64,000 bases of DNA, from assembly GCA_963845735.1 (NCBI GenBank), contig CAWJTR010000002.1, positions 111,383-175,382 of the forward strand, given 5' to 3'. Positions within the stretch are counted from its first letter, which is position 1; each line of letters starts with the position of its first letter. This document shows, piece by piece, positions 57,662 to 64,000 of the stretch. The DNA comes from AP-15 sp963845735 (GTDB taxonomy: Bacteria; Pseudomonadota; Alphaproteobacteria; ATCC43930; CGMCC-115725). Below the pieces are notes generated by a model that was given only the letters and a program-made list of their open reading frames with translations, did no database searches and was not told where the DNA came from. Both the position numbers and the translations under genes were made by a program.

Positions 57662-58753
57662 ATGGCAGACAAAATTCGGCTGGGCCTGATCGGCGCCAGC
57701 GTCAGGGGCACCTGGTCGTCCCGTTCCCACCTGCCGGCGGTGCAGGCCAGTTCGGAAGTGGAGCTGACGGCGGTCTGCACCACCAGAGCCGACAGCGCCG
57801 AGGCGGCGCGCCAGGCTTGGGGCGCCCGGTTGGCCTTTGACGACTACCACAAGATGGTCGCCTCGCCGGAGATCGACGCGGTTGCCGTCGTCGTGCGCGT
57901 GCCGTCGCACTACGCGCCGACCAAGGCCGCGCTCGAGGCGGGCAAGCACGTCTATTGCGAATGGCCGCTCGGGCGGACGACAGCGGAGGCGGTGGAACTG
58001 GCGGCATTGGCCAAGGCCAAGGGGCTGGTTACCGCGGTCGGGCTGCAGGCCCGCGTCAATCCCGCCGTGATGCATATGAAGGAACTGGTCGAAGCCGGCT
58101 ATGTCGGCGAGGTGATGGCCGTTCATGTCAGCCTGATGCGCGAGGGCGTGTTGACCCGGCCGTCGAACCGCACCTGGCAGCGCGACGCCGAGCTCGGCGC
58201 CAATACCCTGACCATCGCCAACGGTCACACGGTTGACGCAATGCGCTTTGTCACCGGCGATTTCCGTCGGTTGTCCGCGGTCGTGGCGACCCAGGCCAAG
58301 CAGTGGCTCGACACCGGCGCCAACGCCTGGCTCGACGTAACCTCGCCCGACAACGTGCTGGTAAGCGGCAGGTTGGCGAATGGCGCAGTGGCCTCGGTCC
58401 ATATCGGCGCCATTCCATTCGCCGGCAGCGGCTATCGCATGGAAATCTACGGCCGCGACGGGACCTTGGTCGTATCCGGCGAGGATTCGCCGCAGTTGAG
58501 CAAGGTCTCCTTGCACGGGGCGAAGGGCGGCAACAAGCTGGCGCTGATCCCGGTGCCGGAGCGCTTTACTGTAACCGCGCCGGCCACGCCGTCGGGCGAA
58601 GCCTTCAATGTCGGGCAGATGTACACGCTGTTCGCGCGCGCCATTCGTGACCGCGCAAGCCATCACCCGGATTTCGAGACCGCGGTCGACTTGCACCGCC
58701 TGGTCGACGCGATCAAACAGGCGTCGGACAACGGCCGCGAAGCGACGTTCTAA
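57662..58753 (+). CDS. Gfo/Idh/MocA family oxidoreductase
   Basis: A 363-residue NAD(P)-dependent dehydrogenase. The N-terminal Rossmann domain reads IRLGLIGASVRGTWSSRSHLPA and VYCEWPLGRTTAEA; the usual Lys of EKPL is replaced (EWPLG), as in the galactose-80/UDP-sugar-like branch. The C-terminal domain (NRTWQRDAELGANTLTIANGH) ends NGREATF. GGGAGGAAG precedes the ATG. The substrate is unclear, and loss of the EKP Lys makes classical sugar dehydrogenase activity doubtful. Confidence 0.85.
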   Translation: MADKIRLGLIGASVRGTWSSRSHLPAVQASSEVELTAVCTTRADSAEAARQAWGARLAFDDYHKMVASPEIDAVAVVVRVPSHYAPTKAALEAGKHVYCEWPLGRTTAEAVELAALAKAKGLVTAVGLQARVNPAVMHMKELVEAGYVGEVMAVHVSLMREGVLTRPSNRTWQRDAELGANTLTIANGHTVDAMRFVTGDFRRLSAVVATQAKQWLDTGANAWLDVTSPDNVLVSGRLANGAVASVHIGAIPFAGSGYRMEIYGRDGTLVVSGEDSPQLSKVSLHGAKGGNKLALIPVPERFTVTAPATPSGEAFNVGQMYTLFARAIRDRASHHPDFETAVDLHRLVDAIKQASDNGREATF

Positions 58754-58779
58754 TCCGACGCAGTTTCAACGGGAACAAG

Positions 58780-59325
58780 ATGAGCCCTGATGCCGCGGCT
58801 GGTGACGAAAGGTTTGACGTAGCCTATCTGGTGCTGAGCGGCACGACGACAGCGGCGCGCGGTCCCGAGCTTCTGCGTGGCCTGGTCGGGCTCGGCTTTG
58901 CGACGATCATCGCGATCCCGACACCGAACGCTTCGCGGGTGATCGCGCCGCGCGAGCTTGCGGATGTCGAGGGGGTGCAGGTCGTCGAATCGTACTTCGA
59001 TCTGGCGATCCGCCCGCGGCCGCCGCGCGGGGTGGTGCTGTTCGCGCCGTGCAGCTTCAACTCGCTGAACAAGCTCGCCCACGGCATCGCCGACAGCCTG
59101 GCGCTATCGGTGGTTGCCGAGGCCATCGGGCGAGGCACGCCGGTGATCGTCGGCCCATCCCTGAACGCGCCGCTGCTGAACCACCCGCAGGCTCAGGCAT
59201 CGCTGAAAACGCTGCCGAGCTGGGGTGTGACCATCGTCCCGCCGGTCGACGAGGGGGAGGGGCCGCGCCTCGCCCCGTCCCTCGCGTTGCTCGACGCCGT
59301 TCGCCCCTACGTCGGTCGTAGCTGA
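58780..59325 (+). CDS. Flavoprotein family (PPC decarboxylase/UbiX-like fold)
   Basis: A 181-residue protein of the FMN-dependent Cys-decarboxylase fold: VAYLVLSGTTTAARGPELLRGL at the N-terminus and FAPCSFNSLNKLAHGIADSLAL, which matches the PxTxNTxxKxxxGxxD motif of Dfp/EpiD proteins. It lies 27 bp after the Gfo/Idh gene and is probably co-transcribed. It could modify flavin (UbiX-like) or decarboxylate a thiol compound. Confidence 0.8.
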   Translation: MSPDAAAGDERFDVAYLVLSGTTTAARGPELLRGLVGLGFATIIAIPTPNASRVIAPRELADVEGVQVVESYFDLAIRPRPPRGVVLFAPCSFNSLNKLAHGIADSLALSVVAEAIGRGTPVIVGPSLNAPLLNHPQAQASLKTLPSWGVTIVPPVDEGEGPRLAPSLALLDAVRPYVGRS

Positions 59326-59412
59326 CGCCGCCGCAGAGAGCCCGGCGCCGCGTCTCAGCGGGCAGGGAGGGCCAATCCTGCCAGACGAGCGCGCGACGCC
59401 GGTTTGTCGAGG

Positions 59413-60115
59413 TTATCGATGCGCGTGGGCGCGGTGGTGCGCTCCGTGAACGGCGTGCCAAGCCGTGCGGCCGTGGCGCCGAGAGCGATAGCTCTGCTGG
59501 CCATTGTGCAGGCGCGCCGTAACCTGCGTCCATTGTCCGGTTGTCGGGGTCGTAGATCCCGAGATATCCGCCGGGCGTCAACGTCGGCGCGGCACCGGTA
59601 AGTTTTCCGCAGAAATCGTATTTGGTATCTTTGGATTCGAAGAAATACGCCGGGGTCACAAAATCGCTGACCAGCACACCGTTTTTCATATAGGCGACGC
59701 TGTCGTCCTCCACTGCATCGCATACTTCCCGGATGCATTGGCGACCGTCCGGCAAGTTGATCAACGTCTCGGTCGTCGGATCACCGAGCATTTCTAACAG
59801 CTCGTGGGTCAGATCGACTGTCCACGAGACGCCATATCGTTGGTCGTCTGCTGCGAAGACCTTGCCCTCGATCCGGCCATGCTGGTCTAGATGATACCCG
59901 AGCGCGCCGGGCTGGTCCGAGTGATCGAGCAGGTAAAGCGGCCATATTCCCTTCGGAATTCGGTGGCCCTTACCAAGAAACTGCAGGGTAGCGTCGGCGT
60001 TCCAGATTGGTGCGAAGTCTTCGGAGACTTGCGCCTGCACTGCAGGAATCACCGCCTCGACATTCGCGTCCGACAGCACCGAGCACTGGTTGATGATAAC
60101 GATTTCAGTGGCCAT
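59413..60115 (-). CDS. Uncharacterised protein with HELLE motif, frameshifted near the C-terminus
   Basis: The protein begins MATEIVIINQCSVLSDANVEA and contains YGVSWTVDLTHELLEMLGDP, REVCDAVEDDS and VLVSDFVTPAYFFES, then GGYLGIYDPDNRT. I recall unnamed alphaproteobacterial proteins with the same HELLEMLGDP phrase; no function is known to me. HELLE resembles half of a zincin motif (HExxH without the second His). The given frame runs far into the opposite-strand flavoprotein gene; one surplus base near 59525 leads instead to a His/Arg-rich end stopping at 59413, about 233 residues. AGGAG lies before the ATG at 60113-60115. A CRP-type site is 125-140 bp upstream. Confidence 0.6.
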
Positions 60116-60239
60116 TAACATCTCCTGTGGCGAGACGGGCAACGATGCCGGTTGGCCGGCCAATCTCGTCGCCACGACACTGCATTCGACCGACATTGGT
60201 CCATCCGCGTTAACCTAGCTCGAGGTATCCGTTGAGGTG

Positions 60240-60255
60240 TGTGACCTGGCTCACA
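60240..60255. promoter_or_regulatory. CRP/FNR-family type binding site (TGTGA-N6-TCACA)
   Basis: Exact half-sites TGTGA and TCACA with spacer CCTGGC; the symmetry extends one base each side (GTGTGA/TCACAC). It lies in the 389-bp divergent region between the HELLE-motif gene (minus) and the OsmC gene (plus), in which I see nothing else. It matches the site at 1618-1633. Confidence 0.52.
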
Positions 60256-60504
60256 CTCGAGCCAAAAAATAACATCGGCAAGCGCGGCCACGGGCGTGGG
60301 GGGTTCGGACGCCAACAGATCCTGAAACAGATATCACCGAAAATGCCCGAGGGAGCGGCGGTTCCGGGCATCAGCCAACCATTTCAGGTAGGCGAAAACC
60401 AGGACAAGGTGAGAAACTTTACGGGCGCCCAACGGGGGCGCCGCAGCCGGTAGCCCGGGAACGCGCCTGGCCCGTCCGAGTTGGTGGTTGAGAACGAGAG
60501 GTCG

Positions 60505-61018
60505 ATGATGGACAGCAATGAACTGCGTGAGCTTCAGGCGCCGCTCAAGGAGAAATACCGCGAGGATCCCGAGCTCGGCGGTGGTGACCTTGACCGCGCG
60601 CGGCGACCTCGCCGACGGTGCGATCGCGTGCAAGGTCGAGACCGGGCGCGCCTTGGTGCAAGCGGGGCTGCATCCGGCGACCGGCGGCAGCGGGCTCGAC
60701 GCCTGTTCGGGCGACATGCTGCTCGAAGCGCTGGTCGCCTGTGCCGGGGTCACCTTGAAGGCGGTGGCGACCGCGATCGACTTCAAGCTGCGGGGCGGTT
60801 CGGTCAGCGCCGAGGGCGATCTCGATTTCCGCGGCACGCTCGGGGTCGACCGCGCGGCGCCGGTCGGTTTCGGCGAAATCAGGCTCAGCTTCACGCTCGA
60901 TACCGACGAGCCCGAGGATCGGCGCCAGAGCCTGTTGCGATTGACCGAGCGCTATTGCGTCGTGTTGCAGACCTTGCGCGCACCGCCGAAATTGACGGCG
61001 AGCCTTAGCGCGGGTTGA
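60505..61018 (+). CDS. OsmC-family protein, frameshifted
   Basis: Thiol peroxidase-like or related OsmC-fold protein. The first 25 residues (MDSNELRELQAPLKEKYRED) lie one frame before the rest (VVTLTARGDLADG, DACSGDMLLEALVACAGVTL, LTERYCVVLQTLRAPPKL); one surplus base near 60582 explains it, giving 170 residues. Two Cys at the expected OsmC positions (VACAG and ERYCVV) are present, so peroxidase chemistry is possible. Start ATG at 60505 or 60508 after GAGAGG. Confidence 0.8.
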
Positions 61019-61198
61019 CGCCACCGATCGTCGGCCGGTTCGTAGACGCGCCGCTCCTGACGCCATCGACGTCGGTCAGTGAACTCTTACAGCGAGTTCA
61101 TCTGCGCGAAAGATTGCTGTCATCCCCTCTTACCATGTTCCGCTGAGCCGGAAGCATCGCAGCAGGCGAATACCCGGTCTCAATAGAGGGCTAAGAGG

Positions 61199-61527
61199 GT
61201 GATGGTAACGCCGGTTCCGCATGCGGGTGTTCGCCCGCATCGCAAAGCCTCAGTCGTCAGTGCCGTCCGTGACGGCACCCTGACCGATGCCGACTTCCGT
61301 GGCTGCAGATGGATCGAGGGCGATCCATCGCCGCTGCGGCCCGGCATGTTCTGCGGCTCTCCCGTGCGATCGGGCGAGAGTGGTGCGAGAAGCATCGCGG
61401 CGTCGTGTTTGGTGAAAACTCACCGGCGGAATTTCTGCCGCCGGGTTTGGCGGGGGGCTCCGCCGCGGGATGGCAGAGCCGCCGCAGTGTCGGGTTCAGC
61501 CCGGCTCCGAGCCGACACGAGCACTGA
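61199..61527 (+). CDS. GcrA-like Cys/His domain protein, frameshifted
   Basis: The middle of the protein reads FRGCRWIEGDPSPLRPGMFCGSP, then (after a missing base near 61384) WCEKHRGVVFGENSPAEFLPP. The C-x-W-x3-GDP...FCG-x-P...WC-x2-H pattern matches the C-terminal zinc-type module of GcrA cell-cycle regulators and their relatives, which are restricted to alphaproteobacteria. The N-terminal GcrA helix-turn-helix is absent. Start uncertain (GTG 61199 or ATG 61202). It could be a small free-standing module or a remnant. Confidence 0.45.
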
Positions 61528-61529
61528 GC

Positions 61530-61780
61530 ATGCCGGCGGATAATCCCAACCCGAACCCGTCCAGCGAGCCGATTTATCGCTCGGCCGGGATCGTCGCCCA
61601 GGTGCTCGACGAAGGAGAAAAGCCATTCCGATCAGCGCCGAGGCGGCTTCGGGTCAGATCGAAGCGGCGTTGCGGCTGCACCAGCCGCCGAGCCGAGACA
61701 TTTTCATCATGATCAGCGGAATAGCGCTGGCCGCGGCCGTGACGATCGAACGCGGCGCCGCAGGCTTGACCGAACCATGA
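61530..61780 (+). CDS. Possible small membrane protein, frameshifted
   Basis: MPADNPNPNPSSEPIYRSAGIVAQVLDEGEK is followed, one frame shift later (near 61624), by IPISAEAASGQIEAALRLHQ and a hydrophobic end (IFIMISGIALAAAVTI). The two halves read like one protein of about 83 residues. It begins three bases after the GcrA-like stop. No family recognised. The following 290 bp up to the HigBA promoter show nothing. Confidence 0.35.
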
Positions 61781-62067
61781 GCAAGGATCGCCGGGCGCGG
61801 CTCGCGAAATCCGGAAAGGTGATATCGGACGCGCATCACGGCTGGGCTTTTTTCATGTGGCGGTGGAACGCCCCGCATTTGGATTGGATTTGACGGGCAA
61901 CCTTCCAATCTCGGGACGCGCTTCGGTCTCTCCACCCTGGTCTTTGGTTTGAGCAAACATCCTTTGACGACTTCGCAGGGAACATCAGAACTGCTGTGAT
62001 CTTGAAAGCCAATAGGACAGCGCGGGCCAAGTACGCAAGCGCACGGCATAGACACACGCAAACATAG

Positions 62068-62096
62068 TTGACAAGCGACAATTGTCACTATATATT
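62068..62096 (+). promoter_or_regulatory. Consensus sigma-70-type promoter of higBA with operator in the spacer
   Basis: TTGACA (62068-62073) and TATATT (62091-62096) are separated by exactly 17 bp. Inside the spacer lies the perfect palindrome GACAATTGTC (62077-62086), placed where a bound HigA antitoxin would block polymerase. The first base of the toxin start is 10 bp after the -10 box, so the transcript is leaderless or nearly so. Confidence 0.72.
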
Positions 62097-62105
62097 GTTG
62101 GATGG

Positions 62106-62384
62106 ATGATCCGGCGGTTCCGACATCGCGGCTTGCGCCGCCTCTACGAAGACGACGACCGCCGCGAGGTCAACCCGGAGCATGCCGACAAGATCGCCCG
62201 CATGCTGGCGCGGCTCGATCAGGCGACGCGGCCGGAACAACTCGACTTGCCGGGGTTCCGCCTGCACCCGTTGAGGGGCGACCTCACCGGCTACTGGAGC
62301 ATCACCGTTCGCGCGAACTGGCGGATCATCTTCCGCTTTGAGCAGGGCGACGCGACGGATGTTGATTTAGTCGATTACCACTAG
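62106..62384 (+). CDS. higB: HigB-type toxin (RelE/ParE superfamily)
   Basis: A 92-residue toxin: MIRRFRHRGLRRLYEDDDRR, ARLDQATRPEQLDLPGFRLHPLRG and WSITVRANWRIIFRFEQGD, the standard HigB 'killer' protein pattern. Members cleave mRNA on the ribosome. Start chosen at 62106, typical for the family; the longer frame would begin inside the promoter. Its antitoxin gene follows after 20 bp, the toxin-first order of higBA. Confidence 0.92.
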   Translation: MIRRFRHRGLRRLYEDDDRREVNPEHADKIARMLARLDQATRPEQLDLPGFRLHPLRGDLTGYWSITVRANWRIIFRFEQGDATDVDLVDYH

Positions 62385-62404
62385 CGGACACAGGAGGCAG
62401 CACC

Positions 62405-62713
62405 ATGACGATGAAAAACCCGCCCCACCCCGGTCTTTCGGTGCGGCACGACTGCATCGAACCGCTCGACCTGACGATCACCGCAGCGGCCGAAATTTTG
62501 GGCGTGCGGCGACAGACCCTCAACAATCTGGTCAACGGCAAGAGCGGAATTTCGGCGGATATGGCAATCCGTCTCGACAAGGCATTCGGCGGCGGCGCGG
62601 AAACGTGGCTGCGGCTGCAAATGGCCTACGACCTCGCTCAGGCCCGCCAGCATGAAGGCGACATCAACGTCAAGCCAGTGACCCGGCGCAAGCTGGACGA
62701 ACCGCACCCGTGA
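62405..62713 (+). CDS. higA: HigA-type antitoxin (XRE family)
   Basis: A 102-residue antitoxin with an HTH (LTITAAAEILGVRRQTLNNLVNGKSGIS) and the typical continuation ADMAIRLDKAFGGGAETWLRLQMAYDLAQAR. It should neutralise HigB and bind the palindrome in the promoter. AGGAGG precedes the ATG, stronger than the toxin's site, as expected for excess antitoxin. Confidence 0.92.
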   Translation: MTMKNPPHPGLSVRHDCIEPLDLTITAAAEILGVRRQTLNNLVNGKSGISADMAIRLDKAFGGGAETWLRLQMAYDLAQARQHEGDINVKPVTRRKLDEPHP

Positions 62714-62973
62714 CAGCGCAGGTGCGCCTACCGCCCCGCCGATGGGGTGGCTTAGATGCCCACAGACAACGAATTCATGAATAGGAGCGGCAGCGCCCCT
62801 CCTGAATAGTCGCAAAGAGAAAGGATTCTGCGGCCGACACCGGGCCGAACCAGCCAACGGCTTAACGGCCGTGCAAGTCAGTCTCAAAATGAAAGATCTG
62901 GTCGAAAACTGCCTCGAGAAGAATGGCTCAAGCGTGCATTTATCAGAGCTACAATTTTCGGTGATTCGCCGCA

Positions 62974-63908
62974 TCAATATCCCATTGCGGTGTCGATTTG
63001 TTGCAACAGCGGGCCGCCCGTTTCGAGGCTGCGGATGTTGGCGGCGATCTCGGTCACCAGCTGGGCGACAGTCGGCCGGCGGGCGACATGCGGCATTACG
63101 GTGATTTTGGGGTGCAGCCACAACGGGCTGTCCGGCGGCAGGGGCTCGGGCCACAGCGCGTCGAGCGCCGCGTAGGACAATTGTCCCGAATCGAGCGCGC
63201 GGATCAGGTCGTCGTACACGACATGCTTGCCGCGCCCGACATTTATCAGCATCGCCCCTCTCGGCATCATCGCAAAGGTGCGGGAGCAAAAGATGCCCTC
63301 GGTTTCCCGGGTCAGCGGCAACAGGCAGACGGCGATGTCGGTCTGATTGAGAAACGGCTCGAGCTGGCCGCGGCCGTGAAAGATCGGAATTTCCTCATTC
63401 TCCCGCGGTGAGCGGACCCAGGCCGAAACCGGGAAGCCGAGCGACTTCAACACCAATGCCGGCGCTTTCGCCATCATGCCGTAGCCGAGGAACCCGACGC
63501 GCCGTTCCTCGGGCCGGACGATCCGTGTCCGGCGCCACTCGCGATTGGCCTGAGCCATCTGATAGCCGGGCATGTCGCGGTGAAAGCGCAGCACGTGCAT
63601 GACGACGTATTCGGTCATCATCGGATCGCCGCCGGGCGGCTCCATCTTGCCGAGCGGGATTTCGGCAGCTTCGGGTGGTCGACGAATGCCTCGACCCCGG
63701 CCGAGCGGCTGAACATCGCTTTCAGATTGGGAAACGCGGGGAGGATGTCGAAATCGGGGGCCATGAAGGCGAGATATTCGATATCCGCCGGCTCTCCCGC
63801 ATCGGGCCAAATGCGAAGCTCCAGATCGGGGAGCTTGTCGGCGACCGTGTCGCGCCATGCCTTGGCGTTGCCGATGCGGGTATCGAGACCAAAGATGAGC
63901 AGCGCCAT
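62974..63908 (-). CDS. D-2-hydroxyacid dehydrogenase (GhrA-like glyoxylate/hydroxypyruvate reductase), frameshifted
   Basis: NAD(P)H-dependent reductase of 2-oxoacids. The N-terminal part (MALLIFGLDTRIGNAKAWRD to SAGVEAFVDHPKLP) is separated by one missing base near 63662 from the rest. Motifs: nucleotide loop VGFLGYGMMAK, catalytic Arg in NVGRGKHVV, Glu in DALWPEPLPPDSPLW and His in MPHVARRP. Corrected length is 311, matching GhrA (312). GAGGGGGAAG precedes the ATG at 63906-63908. Confidence 0.85.
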
Positions 63909-64000
63909 ACTTCCCCCTCAGTAGCTATAGGACGGGCTGGGTAGAGCGAAGCCTATCATCTTTGGACGGCAATGGCGGGTTTCGCCCGAGGGCTGGGCAA

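Noticed and set aside
61777..61893. A 38-residue open frame (MSKDRRARLAK...) overlapping the previous stop
   Set aside because: Too short, no ribosome site, unusual composition and no recognisable pattern; chance cannot be excluded.
1..64000. tRNA, rRNA, prophage, restriction-modification or other defence genes
   Set aside because: I looked for these in the intergenic stretches and among the proteins and recognised none, apart from the HigBA toxin-antitoxin pair. A covariance-model scan would be needed to exclude a small RNA gene.

Overview
The window is high-GC DNA with alphaproteobacterial character, best matching an environmental Rhodospirillales- or Rhizobiales-like organism. Pointers are the paired XRE regulators, a GcrA-like Cys/His domain, REP-type palindromes built on CCCGCGAAAGCGGG, mnh and RND genes, and GC-rich codon use throughout. 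The taxonomic placement is inference. I saw no rRNA or tRNA gene, no CRISPR array and no phage module.

Layout. 1-11.7 kb: an S53 (kumamolisin-type) protease cut by the window edge, a HhH-GPD glycosylase-like protein, O-acetylhomoserine sulfhydrylase, two similar XRE regulators flanking asnB, a lipid kinase and a DUF1328 protein, then an alpha/beta hydrolase, an EAL phosphodiesterase and an LLM-class oxidoreductase. 11.7-16.2 kb: a repeat-rich intergenic tract with AACCGGGAAT copies 21 bp apart, a FUSC transporter, a complete IS1111-type IS110 element and the wreck of a REP-associated tyrosine transposase. 16.3-23.3 kb: KirBac-type channel, RidA, transketolase, a divergent TetR/MFS pair with an operator array, and a Gly/Asn-rich secreted protein. 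23.5-34.9 kb: an HdeA-like lipoprotein followed by a tightly packed run encoding an RND efflux pump that runs straight into an Mrp/Mnh-like cation antiporter module (E, F, G, MbhD-B fusion, C, D, second D-like) and an AI-2E family membrane protein. 35-47.4 kb: metallophosphoesterase, small envelope proteins, a GntP permease, patatin, amidohydrolase, an M20 peptidase and a membrane-anchored pentapeptide-repeat protein. 47.9-59.3 kb: a catabolic-looking set (FAD reductase, amidohydrolase, DHA2 transporter, propeller protein, ankyrin protein, GMC oxidoreductase, quinone-oxidoreductase-like, NTF2-like, Gfo/Idh, flavoprotein). 59.4-64 kb: an uncharacterised HELLE-motif protein, OsmC, a GcrA-like fragment, a HigBA toxin-antitoxin pair with a readable promoter/operator, and a GhrA-like dehydrogenase.

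A dominant property of the window is the number of recognisable genes broken by single-base frameshifts. I can place about 30 in roughly 20 genes, and about 24 of them are one extra base. Removing that base restores family-typical length each time. This bias looks like uncorrected insertion errors in the read data rather than gene decay. For such genes I give the span of the whole conceptual gene and say where the frame breaks.

Points most worth following up are the RND-Mnh transcription unit, the two exact TGTGA-N6-TCACA sites upstream of the S53 protease and the HELLE protein, the 21-bp-phased repeats, and the IS1111 element with its likely guide-RNA region.
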